64,000 bases of DNA from Fistulifera solaris (taxonomy: Eukaryota > Bacillariophyta > Bacillariophyceae > Naviculales > Stauroneidaceae). The notes below the pieces were generated by a model that was not told the DNA's origin, did no database searches, and saw only the letters and a program-made list of their open reading frames with translations. Both the position numbers and the translations under genes were made by a program. Below, piece by piece: positions 10,274 to 20,362 of the stretch (positions are counted from its first letter, which is position 1; each line of letters begins with the position of its first letter). The stretch lies in contig AP026127.1 of assembly GCA_030295235.1 (NCBI GenBank), positions 1,428,501-1,492,500 of the forward strand, given 5' to 3'.

Positions 10274-10724
10274 GCGACAGAGTTACAGGATACAGTAGAG
10301 GAGACTCGGAGCTCGGAATCTCGGAATGAATCGCAGATCGCAGCTTCATTCTCAGTTATACTTTGGGCTATAGCAAGAGTTACACTTCACCCAGATTTCC
10401 TTCGTTCAACTTTGAACTTCGCTTTTTGCCAAAACTTTTTACATAAGGCTTTTCTGTAAGTGGCGTGGACAGTATTGTAAAAAGAGATTGGGCTTAAAGG
10501 CGAGAATTAAGAATGAATAAAGAAGATTAAAACCTAACGACTAAATGACTAAATGACAAATGACTGTCACATAAAGTTCGGAGTTCGTCGCTCGCTGTTC
10601 GCTCCCAAAAACGTTTTCTCCATTCTCCATGGTTTAATGCCACTGCATGCCACCTCTTTCGCACATTCCTCGTTGCTGGGTGAAAAGCAAGTGCGAGGCT
10701 AACATAGAATTTGTAAGAACTAAA

Positions 10725-11181
10725 ATGGCAGCACAGACGAAAGTAAAAATGGCGAAAAGGGAACAGAAAGGTTTGGTAGTGAATGATGTTACAAAGAGAC
10801 GCTCTTCGGAAAAAGAAAACAGTGTAATCCTTTGGCACGGTTCGAATTCACAAGATTACTCAGGGTGTCGATCCGCCATCGTCGTCACAAGCTCCATCAG
10901 AGTTTTCGGATAGCGGTCTCATAGAAACAGGGCTGTTCTCTTTAGAGACGTACGAGCAGTTTCACAGATGTTCAGATAAACACCTCCATCGAACGCAGCC
11001 TCATCTAATCAAGGCATCAAAAGCAAATCGTCGAGACGTCCAAACGCAATTTAGCACCAAGTTAGCCACTGCATGCAACGCTAAGGGCTTTCGCGACAGG
11101 AAGAAAGAACGTGAAGATTTTCTTGAGCTTCTTATAAAGAACGATCATTCTCCTCATCAGAGTATCACCCGAAGCCCTTGA
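10725..11181 (+). pseudogene. GDNPS-family protein (degenerate member 2), one frame break
   Basis: From the ATG at 10725 frame 0 reads MAAQTKVKMAKREQKG and on to EKENSV. The frame then shifts by one base at about 10826 (GTAATCC where GTATCC would fit) into SFGTVRIHKITQGVDPPSS, FSLETYEQFHR and a charged helical C terminus (FRDRKKEREDFLELLIK) that ends with TGA at 11179-11181. It is the tandem paralog of the gene at 8858, with a shorter N terminus and a better-kept C terminus. The single lesion may be a sequencing indel. Function unknown. Confidence 0.55.
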
Positions 11182-11801
11182 GATTGGAGACGGCACAAAT
11201 TGCCAAGCGATACCTGCACGATCGATTTAATTTTGTATCTCTTAACGTAGCTCCTTGTACTTAGTCTTGTTTCGCTGAATATCTTCATTTGATCGTTTCT
11301 GCTTCAATTTTTTCGTCGAGAACCATCCCTTGACACACTTTTGACTCTCGATGAATATGATGAGAAAGGAATACGTAAAATGTGTGACGTTTTGAACGGA
11401 AATTTAAACCGTTGTATGTTTACCCGGTACTCCGAATTATCTGGTGCTAAAAAAAGACCCGCACTAAAACAGTAAATGAGTGCTTCTAAGTATTCGAATA
11501 CATAAGGATTTTTTTTGACAGTGGGAAAGTAGAACTACGTATGCAACTCCCCCGGTAAAGTTCAAACGATGAAAAACCAACGGATCAACATCCGTTTCAT
11601 CAAAACAACGGCCACATCAAACAGTTGGCCTGTATTCCCAACCGAAGTAAGAGGAAATCGTACGAATTTGGAGAAAAGTAGACTCTTCCACAGGATCCGA
11701 GGATTGCTTTTGAGCAAACACGCAATCACTTCCACAAGCGATTAACTCATCCAACCAGGTCTTCTGCTATGATTCGTCCAACGAGCGGAGCTAGAAGCGC
11801 C
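11182..11801. other. Intergenic, no gene seen
   Basis: Spacer of about 600 bp between the GDNPS-family copy and the first GOST gene. I see neither repeats nor RNA genes in it. Confidence 0.4.
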
Positions 11802-13188
11802 ATGACGCGAATCTCTCTTTTCTGGCTTTTTAATGTGCGTAGTCTCCGCGACGAAGCATAAGATGGACATCATCCTTAAGTCTTACGAAGATTATTTTAT
11901 CGAAGCAGAAACAATAAAGGTTCCGGGACGAATCGATTTCCGACATCTCATCTTCGCCGTCGGTAATTCAAACACCGACGACGCCGTATTCTACGGTACT
12001 GACGACGCAGTCAATGCAACTGACGACGGCGGAAACGCTTATTATCAAAATGCGAGCATTTTAATCGAAGCGGTGGTCTTATCATGTGGAGATCTCGATA
12101 GAGCGACTTGCTTGCAACAGTACAACGGAATTGGTGAACAAATAAACAACAACCTCTACATCTGTTGCACGGCAGAGGCATTGGCAGCCGGAGCTTGTGA
12201 GGAACAAGGCCGTTTGATTTTGAACGACTACTTTGACGGTCAATTGATTTATGTTGAACTGTCTCCAGGAAACTCGGGATATTTGGACACGAAGTTCGTT
12301 TACCCATCGGGAACGGGGTCAAGCGCGGTGCTTTTCGCAAATTGCAACGAAGAGTATCCGATAAGTGTAAAAGGTTACTTGGGCTTCAAGTCGAGCTATG
12401 GGTATCTTACTGTGGTCTCATGGCGATTTTCCTGGGTCACGCATGCGATGACTCTGATCATAGGTGGAGCTCTTGCCTGGTTTCTTCAACAACGTCGTTC
12501 CAAGCTTTCAGATCACGCCATTAGTGCAACACTGTTGCTCGCTTTCCTTGAAAGTTTGATGCAGAGCATATGCTTCATCATCGCTAATGTTTCAGGCGTC
12601 GAACCGGCAATAATCACGGAAATTCGTGAGTTTATCCACGGCTGCAAATACGGAGTCGGAAACACACTCATGTTACTAATCTCTTTCGGTTGGGACCAAC
12701 ACGACGACAATACCAACCTGATTCCAGTGTATACAATCTGCTCTTTGGGAGCGTTGTACACTCTCATCCTTCTTATTCCTAGCCTTCGACACCCAGCGGT
12801 GGTAGGTCAACTGTTAGGATTCATGTTCCTTGTGTGGGCAGTCAAAGCAACCACAAGGATGATCGATCGGTTTAAGGTACTCGACAAGGAGAAAATGAAC
12901 CGCTTTACTTTACTGCGGGGTGTTTTCGCTTTCTCGCTTTTGCTTAATGTCGGGTTACTTATCGTTTACTGCATCAAATGGAGCAAGAGCAAGAATGCCG
13001 ATGAAATGGAGACTCTACATCGAGGCGTTTACACCGTCCGTCAAGCCGTATTTGTTTGTGTGATTCTATCCATTGGAATCATACTAAAACCACAGAGTGA
13101 GCCCTTACTCAAGGACTTCGATGATCCGGTGGTGACTCTTTCTGGTCAAGATGAAGAAGACTCGGACGCAAGTGATTTGTCGGCTTGA
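11802..13188 (+). CDS. GOST/Lung-7TM-like membrane protein, paralog 1
   Basis: The long frame runs from 11833. The ATG at 11802 (or 11769) lies in another frame; removing the extra base at about 11832 joins them into MTRISLFWLF + MCVVSATK, a good signal peptide. The lumenal domain (about residues 20-195) has paired cysteines. Seven hydrophobic segments follow from about residue 198 to 430, introduced by SSYGYLTVVSWRF, and the end reads GIILKPQSEPLL, the place of the family's R-P-S-x-N block. This layout fits the GOST family (GPR107/TMEM87 type), membrane proteins of the Golgi and secretory route. It is convergent with its paralog at 13298-14731, with a gap of about 110 bp. Confidence 0.7.
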
Positions 13189-13297
13189 TCTTGAGAATAT
13201 CAATCGAAATGTTTGTACTAATAATTGAAAATACCATGTTTACAAGATTTCATTATGAAGAAAATACATTGGATTGTAGGTCATTTCATCATTGTTT

Positions 13298-14731
13298 TTA
13301 AGGATCTATTCCTCTTTTGTAACAATCAATCTCTTGACTATCGTTATCCATACCATTATTTCCATAGAGGAGCGCTTCATTATGAGGGCGAACTAGATAT
13401 CCTAGCGCCACAATCATAGCCAAGTTCATGAACTGCTGTATGGTGAGAAAACATTGTTGCGTAGCATCATTCTTCTTGGCCGAAAACAAATAGAAAAAGC
13501 AAACTAAACAGCTGAGGCAAATGAACAAGACGAATAGTGCCCGCATGAAGGACCACCGACGAAACAATTCTTCGTCTTTGTGGCGTAGCTTGTGTAGTGT
13601 CGTCATGTTTACTTGTAGAGCCCAAGAAGCGAAAGCAACTCGTAGAAACTCCCCAACTAAGAAGTGATTGCCCGATATGGGCAATAAGCAGAGAATAGCG
13701 GCACATAGGCCTCCAAGCAGACATATACTGTGAAGTGGAATAGATGTGTACACCTTTTCCAGACAGCGCCATCCAAAAGCAGCGAGCACCATGAATGCGT
13801 TGACCAGACCCAAGGCTAAAACATTGAAAGTCAGATAAATGTGATATAAAGTATCGGGTCTCACTCCTGTCACGTTGTATTTCACATAATACAGACTCAG
13901 CACGACACTCTGAACGGACGCCATTGCTATCGCACTGATTTGGATTGTGACAATGCTTCGACGAACATTTTGTCGACAGAACCAAGCAAGTATACTTGCA
14001 GTCGTGAAAGTAAAGACATGCGCGATCCATGAAACTTTCCAGTCACTGTTTGGCAAGTATCCGTATCGAGATCGAAATCTTAGTTCGCCCTTCGTCAAAA
14101 TTGGAATGCCGTCTTGATTGCAGTTCGCTAGGACCACCGTGTAAACCCCAGATTGTTTCACGTAACGGATAGGATTATTGATCGTGTAGGTGTTATCGTT
14201 GTTACTTGTTGAAACGATATCGAACCATTGTCCCGAAAATACAGTATCGTCGACCACTAAACGCCCTTTTTCCGCGCACACCCCTGCATTTATGGCATCC
14301 GCGGTGCAGCACCGGTAATTCGTTCCATCTTCTTCGGAATACTTGCCAATACCCAGTTGTTGCAGATTACAGATTGAGTCGGCGCCGCTACTTTGTGTCA
14401 CTGCGGATCCACCATACAGCAACGCTACTTCGACTGACGTTTCGCTGGATCGGTAGTCCTCCTCGTTGTTGTTTTCATTCACATTATAGGCATCATCGGT
14501 CGCTTGCGAGTAATAATATGGATTTCGGTTCATGTTGGAAAAGACAAGTTGCGATAAATCAATCGTCCCTGGCGCTTGGATCGCTTGTGACACGGAAAAC
14601 AGAAATCGCTCCGTATCATCCGGATCCAGTTCACGATTGATCGTTTGTTGAGTAGCCAACACGCCTGGAGCCGAAAGCATGAAGGCTAATCCAGTTATAA
14701 GGATACGTTTCGCAATACTTGGATATCTCAT
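13298..14731 (-). CDS. GOST/Lung-7TM-like membrane protein, paralog 2
   Basis: 477 residues from the ATG at 14731 (MRYPSIAKRILITGLAFMLS), which gives a clean signal peptide; the frame is open upstream for 30 more codons. Conserved with paralog 1: FxIDLSQLVF near the start, LQQLGIGKYSEEDGTNYRCC with the double cysteine, GVCAEKGRLVVDD, VVLANCNQDGIPILTKGELR, then SRYGYLPNSDWKVSWIAH leading into seven membrane segments. The end has LVRPHNEALLYG. The domain order is that of GOST proteins. It lies tail to tail with paralog 1, which suggests an inverted local duplication, now well diverged. Confidence 0.7.
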   Translation of the reverse strand: MRYPSIAKRILITGLAFMLSAPGVLATQQTINRELDPDDTERFLFSVSQAIQAPGTIDLSQLVFSNMNRNPYYYSQATDDAYNVNENNNEEDYRSSETSVEVALLYGGSAVTQSSGADSICNLQQLGIGKYSEEDGTNYRCCTADAINAGVCAEKGRLVVDDTVFSGQWFDIVSTSNNDNTYTINNPIRYVKQSGVYTVVLANCNQDGIPILTKGELRFRSRYGYLPNSDWKVSWIAHVFTFTTASILAWFCRQNVRRSIVTIQISAIAMASVQSVVLSLYYVKYNVTGVRPDTLYHIYLTFNVLALGLVNAFMVLAAFGWRCLEKVYTSIPLHSICLLGGLCAAILCLLPISGNHFLVGEFLRVAFASWALQVNMTTLHKLRHKDEELFRRWSFMRALFVLFICLSCLVCFFYLFSAKKNDATQQCFLTIQQFMNLAMIVALGYLVRPHNEALLYGNNGMDNDSQEIDCYKRGIDP

Positions 14732-15491
14732 CGTTCTTGTCCCTTCATTTCCCCCCACCTGGTAAGGATTACTTCGAATGGAATGGGTCGAAAATGTGGA
14801 GAGTTCGCGTTTCGCGTTCATGTCGTGTGCGAGAAATTTGTGTCGCTGATGAAAAAAGATTCTACTATTTACTGATATATAGTTGATTTCAACGGCTCCA
14901 ATTGGCGGGCCGTCTTATCTGTGGAGTACCGGATTGTAACCGTTGTAAGTTTACTTAGACGACGTTGGGGGGATTTTTACTCACAACTTTGGACAATCAA
15001 ATTTCTTCGTTGTGCTTCATCTTCCTTCAGGTCTTTCTTCCATTTGTCGACACTAGCTCAGCAGGCATGCTAAGCATTTCCTGCTCTGCAATTTTGGGCG
15101 GCTCTATATTACTGGAATATCAAGCGCCGTAGACTGCATGTGGAAAGATGCCGTTAAACGCGCAAAGTCGACAATATCAATTCGATACAATGGAACAGTT
15201 TCTTGCACTAAGGTACCGGCAGCTTGGTAAAATGAAATACGCTTGTAGTGCAGTCTCAAATACAGAAGTTAAAGAAGCGATCAGAGTGTTTTAGTTCACA
15301 AGATCCAGTGGGTGTCTTTCGTGTATACACTTTGAGAAATAACTGCGATGGTGCTACTAGTCTAAAGTCCCGGGCATGCTTCTTAACCCACTTTTCCCAG
15401 ACTGTCGATCAATAATCGAGTCTTTCATCGGGCGGATAGGCTAGTTGATGGCGATGTCAAGAATTAGACATGGACAAAAGCAACAAAAATC

Positions 15492-15537
15492 ATTCAGAAT
15501 TTTTGATACTAAGCTTCATGATCAAAAGTATCTGAAT
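15492..15537 (-). other. Long hairpin downstream of the DsbA-like gene
   Basis: ATTCAGA and TTTTGAT on one arm pair with ATCAAAA and TCTGAAT on the other, with a small internal loop and a 13-nt apical loop. It may be a transcript-end structure. It lacks a UGA/GA core, so I do not call it SECIS. Confidence 0.4.
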
Positions 15538-15590
15538 TACTTGCTTATGACCAATGAAATCACAAAACGCGCTTCAAGATAGACTCTGTC

Positions 15591-15624
15591 GGTTCACAGC
15601 ATCTTGTTGACGCTGGTCATTCAC
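15591..15624 (-). promoter_or_regulatory. Candidate SECIS-like hairpin in the 3' UTR
   Basis: About 85 nt after the stop of the TGA-containing DsbA-like gene the transcript reads AUGAC, then CAGCGUC, AACAA, GAUGCUG, and UGAA. CAGCGUC pairs with GAUGCUG (one G-U). The flanking UGA and GA can form the tandem G-A pairs of a SECIS core, and AA opens the apical loop. The helix (7 bp) is shorter than usual and the outer helix is weak, so this is only a candidate. Confidence 0.3.
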
Positions 15625-15708
15625 AATGCCTAACTTTCTTTTCTCATTTTTGTGAAATTACAGTTCGACAAAAGCAATCGTCGTAAATACACCCTGAACG
15701 AAATGTTC

Positions 15709-16404
15709 TTATTTCGTCGAAGCTTTTGACGCTTTCTGCAGCAAATCGGCAATAAAAGAAATCGGATACGCTCCCGAGAAGGCTGTAGGTTCGTCATCAT
15801 CCTCGTCTTCATCTGCCCCGTAGATCATGAAAAAGGGCACACCGGACACACCCAAATTCTGTTTGACATGACGGTCTTTTTGTAGAATCAAAGTACTGGG
15901 CACTTCTACCATCGCACGTTGCACATCGTCTTCGGAAATGGAAACATCGTTAGCTACTTGCACCAAGGTCTCCAATTTGGATATATCTTGCGCTTGCACA
16001 AAGTACCGTTCGTACAATTGCTCCATGAGTGCATTCGCTTTATCATTTCCGTAATTTTCCTTGACAAACTCCATCAACTGATGTGCTTGAATCGTATTGA
16101 CCATGCGTCGCTTGTTATTGAAGTGAATTCCTACGGCTTCGCCCATTAATTTCAAACGACTTTTCGGATCGTGTAACATTTGTCGAGCACTGGGACCGTA
16201 CTTTTGTACGAGATGCTCTTCCATATCTTGTCCTTCTAATGACATGTTTGGATTTAACAAGAACGGTTCCCACGAAAGGGCAATGGGAATTTGCGTCTGT
16301 TGACTAGCGGCTTGCAAGTGACGCAAACCGACAAAACAGAACGGTCAGACAATATCACTAATGATTTTGACTGTTACAGCGGCAAATGCTTTCTTGGGTG
16401 TCAT
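15709..16404 (-). CDS. DsbA/FrnE-type oxidoreductase, probable selenoprotein (TGA at active site)
   Basis: 231 residues from the ATG at 16404, reading through one in-frame TGA at 16345-16347. The sequence around it is VKIISDIV-[TGA]-PFCFVGLRHL. FrnE-like proteins have V-C-P-W-C-x-V-G-x-R at this place, so the TGA falls exactly on the first redox cysteine and gives a U-P-F-C motif. Both flanks are in the same frame and both match the family, so no indel is needed. Downstream come WEPFLLNPNM, the helical insertion with NTIQAHQLMEF, YFVQAQDI, and the cis-proline loop GVSGVPFFMI with SGAYP. All are typical of the thioredoxin-fold DsbA family. Without readthrough no start codon would include the CxxC region. 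Confidence 0.75.
16345..16347 (-). other. In-frame TGA, probable selenocysteine codon
   Basis: Residue 20 of the DsbA/FrnE-like protein. It replaces the attacking cysteine of the CPxC motif. A TGC or TGT to TGA substitution error is the main alternative. Confidence 0.65.
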
Positions 16405-16614
16405 CTTGTTGCGTGTCTTTGTAGATGAACGACTAAATACCAGTACACAGAAGACTCGATGAAATGAATGAATTGCAATGAAGTCGATAGAGTTAGAGGG
16501 GGCCTCTACTCGTCATCGCCGCGCCACTTCTTTCCTTCTATTATTTTTGTTCGATTGTGTTCGCGGCGTTCGTCCGCATGCTTGCGTCTTGGAGGGCGTT
16601 CAATGTTTTTCCGT

Positions 16615-16710
16615 TCCCAGAAAACCTGGGTAGGAGGTGTTTCACGTATCCAGACTCCGGACAATCTGGACTATATGCCGTTTTCAAGCTCCCAGAAAAT
16701 CTGAGTAGCT
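16615..16710. repeat. Short palindromic satellite
   Basis: Contains CCCAGAAAACCTGGG, TCCAGAC...GTCTGGA-like, and CCCAGAAAATCTGAG within 95 bp. These are the least degenerate palindromes of the short satellite class and link it to the CAGAAAATCTG core of the big arrays. Confidence 0.65.
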
Positions 16711-16740
16711 GCTACTCACTCAGGGTGATTGATTCATGTC

Positions 16741-17245
16741 TCATGACTGAAATAAAGTCGTGGTTCGCTTGAACTATCACATTGGGTCTATAGTAAATAA
16801 AGGAGACAACGTTACGGAAGGCTCATCGACGTAAAATATAGTGACGTGTAATTCAAACGCTGCACAAGCCAATGTTATTGCAGCAACGACAAACGGAGCT
16901 CAAGATATTTTGCTGAACAAACGAATTGCAGGCAGTATTGTCACTCGAAAGAATTTTTATTTTATTTACTGAAATAAAGTCGTGGTTCGCTTGAACCATC
17001 ACATTGGGTCTATAGTAAATACAGGAGACAACGTTACGGAAGGCTCCTCGACGTAAAATATAGTGACGTGTAATTCAAACGCTGCACAAGCCAATGTTAT
17101 TGCAGCAACGACAGATGGAGCTCAAGATATTTTGCTGAACAAACGAATTGTAGGCAGTATTGTCACTCGGAAGAATATTGACTCATGACTGAAGTGCAGT
17201 CTTGGTTCGCTTGAACTTTCACATTGGATCTATAGTAAATACAGG
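16741..17245 (+). repeat. D220 module, tandem (two full units plus part of a third)
   Basis: Period about 221 bp: the landmark ATTGGGTCTATAG occurs at about 16781 and 17003, and ATTGGATCTATAG at about 17223. The two full units are nearly identical. The array ends about 90 bp before the PNGase start codon and points toward that gene. Confidence 0.85.
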
Positions 17246-17333
17246 ATAAAAACAGAAACAACAACGAAACACACGAGGTACCAGGTATATCCATTATAGA
17301 TCTATATTCATACTATTTTATTCCCTTTGAACA

Positions 17334-20308
17334 ATGAACACAACAACTTCTATTGATGCAGATTTCAAGCGGCGTATTGAGGGGGGCTTGAAGACCGTTC
17401 AAGCGTGGGAAGATCCTCAATTACTAGCGGATTGTCGTGCTACCATTCCTTGGGAGGATTTGAAGAAAGATGACGGACCTTTCTCCGATGAAAACGATTC
17501 CTTCCAGCATTCATCTTACTCGATCATCTTCTTTCAACGATTGTGTCGTTACTTTAAGAGCGGTATGACTTGGATCAATCAACCGATGTGTCCGCAATGT
17601 CAAACGACCGACCATGTAAAATTCGTTCGCACGCGAGGGCCAGAAACACAAACAGAAATACAAGGAAAAGCCTCGCGAGTCGAAGTCTGTCAATGCACGT
17701 CATGCCAAAATGAGAACCACATTGCATTCCCACGATACAATTGCCCGCGAACGTTGTTACAGACACGACAAGGTCGATGCGGAGAATACGCCAATTTGTT
17801 TGGCTTGTATTGTCGAGCCGTCGGATATCATACTCGCTACATCTTGGACATGACAGATCATGTCTGGATTGAAGTGTGTATACCCAACAATCATCGCGGT
17901 CAGTGTGATTACTACTATTGCATGGGAGATGGTTGTGAAGGTGTCGTCAATGAACCTAGTATGTACGAAGCTGGTTGGGGGAAACAATTGTCGTACATTC
18001 TCGCCATTACACCATCCTACGTGATGGATGTGACTCCTCGATACACGCGACAATTTGCTTCTCACGACTTTTTGGCGAGGCGGCGTGCCATTACGTCGTC
18101 CGAAGATGCAGGACAAGCTGTCATTCAACAAATCAGTGCAACGTTGTTGAGCAAACTGTCTTCGGTGAAACAAAAACAGTCGATTCAAAAACAATGTCGG
18201 CAAGAGGAGGAACTCTTGTCATCCCACAAACGACTGACAGAATGGACCAAGGAAAGCAATTTGTATCATCAAGGGCGAATTAGTGGAGCGACGGAATGGA
18301 AAGTGGCCCGTGGAGAAGCTGGAACGTCATCATGCGCAGACGGGAACTCAGAACTGAAGGACGACAAAAATCAACAACTACAACACTCGACGGAGTATTC
18401 GATTCAAACGTTTTTGCCGTCGCTACACCTCACGCAAGCGTATATTGCGATCCTTCCGCGTCCTCCACTTGCTCAACGCACACAAGCTATTGTCGTCTCG
18501 GGAGCTGCCTGTGCGATGGGAATACCAAATCAACTATCCGCGGTTGTTGTAGATCCACAAACGGGTACTATACTGCAGTCAAAATCCTTTGTTTCGTTAC
18601 AACATTTGGAAGTCTTTGTCGTTAATCTTCCCGCGACGCTCATATTGGTGGTACATGGTCAGTTGTTAAAAGTGAAGAATGGAGACAGAACAAATCTATT
18701 GAACATGCAGCACCGCCTTCCGCTCTGGAAAAGCGACCATGTTTGGGATGGAGGGATAATTTATGTTGGTGTGGTGGGACAAACGTCGGCAAATGCAACC
18801 CCATGGACGGTGTGTGCGAAAATTAGTGACACTATCGATCCCTTCATCTTGCAATGGAATTCGACTGCTTCGGTACCGGACTTGAAATTGCGGATCCATC
18901 GGTCAACGCGACCGAACGCAGTAACAGGCCGATTGCCCGACTCGTATCTTCCCCCTGGCGAAGCAAGTCACAGCAACGTTTGCTCAAAAGCAAGCAGCAT
19001 TCGAATTGTTTGTCTCGGCTTCATCGACAACGTCGCCGAAATCGGGGCAGGGTACCTCAATAGTGGGTTTTTGCACGAAACCTGGTGCCCCGATCTATTT
19101 GATCGGTGCTGGCTCGTATCCATTGCAGCCCACTTCTGACGAATGGGTGACGTTTGTGCTACTGCCCGCATGGTTGGTCCCTGCGAATGATTGTAAAAAT
19201 GGAGCAGCGGCGTTGGATCCTGTCCCAGTATCACCATCACTCTCATATGAAGTGCCTTTGGACGTCAATCAATTTGTCGAGCGACTGGGACCGCAACTGC
19301 TGGTGAACACGAATCAGCCGATACCGACGGACGTCGCCTTGCAAAGAAAAAAATCCTCGATTGATTGCGTTGTACTTTTCCTCTCATTGGTGTGGTCGTA
19401 AGTAATCAAATGAATGTCACTGCTGCTCTGTTTTAGCCCCTCACATTTTGATCGTTTTTCGTAAAGCATGTCGCTCTTTCACTCCAATGCTGATTGAATT
19501 CTATAGTGTTTTGAACGAAGCGTTTCCAACACACGGACTCGAAATTGTGTTTGTCAGCTCCGATCGTGATGTCCCTAGTTTCCAGCATTATCACGCGACA
19601 ATGCCGTGGACGGCTATTCCCTTTGAACCAGCTTTGCAGCATTTGAAGTCAACGCTTTCGTTTCAATTTGGCGTACAGGGAATTCCCTCGCTGGTAATTC
19701 TGGATGCGATTTCGGGGGCAGTTGTCGTGGATGCTCGGAATAGTCGAGGCGAAGTTCAACAATGTTGCCGGCTCGGAGATGACGCGATCGTCAAACAATT
19801 CCAAGAATGGTTGAACCTGCTACCGTCAGAAAGCCGAGAGATCTTAGATTTACTGCAAGCATCCTGCCATGATACGCAGGTAGCGCCCACTCTTGAGGAC
19901 GGATGCCATGACAATGCCGTGATGATTAAGTACGTGTTTCATGAAAATAACATGGATATGCTAGAGACATGTTTGAGTCGTCGCGGGCAACCTATCACTG
20001 AGGAAGACTGGGAGTCGCAATGGCGCGCCTCATCGAAAGACGATTGGAGGATTGTGGTCAAAACAGCACTGCAGTATGTCGTTAATGCCCGCCGAGAACC
20101 ATGGAACCCGAAGTTCCGCATTTTTCACTGGAGCAACGCGGTAGCCGATCGCATAAATGGTGTCATGTACGGCTTAGAATGGTGGTGTCGACAAGGTTTG
20201 GAAGTTTATAGCAGTCGAGACGACTATGTTGCTTGGATTCCAGTACACGTCGATTTGGAAGTATTGCATGCTCGGTGGTCTGCTTTGCTGGAAGATGGAA
20301 CGCAATAG
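17334..20308 (+). CDS. Peptide:N-glycanase fused to ILEI-like, thioredoxin-like and PUB-like regions
   Basis: The ATG at 17334 opens a transglutaminase-fold PNGase: zinc cysteines CPQC at 86-89 and CQCTSC further on, catalytic Cys149 in QGRCGEYANLFGLYCRA, His176 in DHVWIEV and Asp232 in MDVTPRY. The enzyme removes N-glycans from misfolded glycoproteins in the cytosol. Next is a region like the ILEI/FAM3 domain (LSAVVVDPQTGTILQSKSF). After a shift in a C5 run at about 18953, and an intron or shift at 19398-19466, follows a thioredoxin-like part (ACRSFTPMLIEFYSVLN; the usual WCxxC is not intact) and a C-terminal PUB-like domain (PWNPKFRIFHWSNAVADRIN). PUB next to PNGase supports one gene. The C-terminal frame ends at 20308. 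Confidence 0.7.
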
Positions 20309-20362
20309 GACGCGTTAAAGTATTACTTGAAACAAGTGGTTTATGAAAGTGTGTTGAATAAT

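Noticed and set aside
10838-10850. tRNA B-box-like GGTTCGAATTC
   Set aside because: No cloverleaf or A box around it, and it lies in the GDNPS-family coding block.
15492-15537. The long 3' hairpin as the SECIS element
   Set aside because: It has no UGA on the 5' side, and its helix places AA too far from any GA core.
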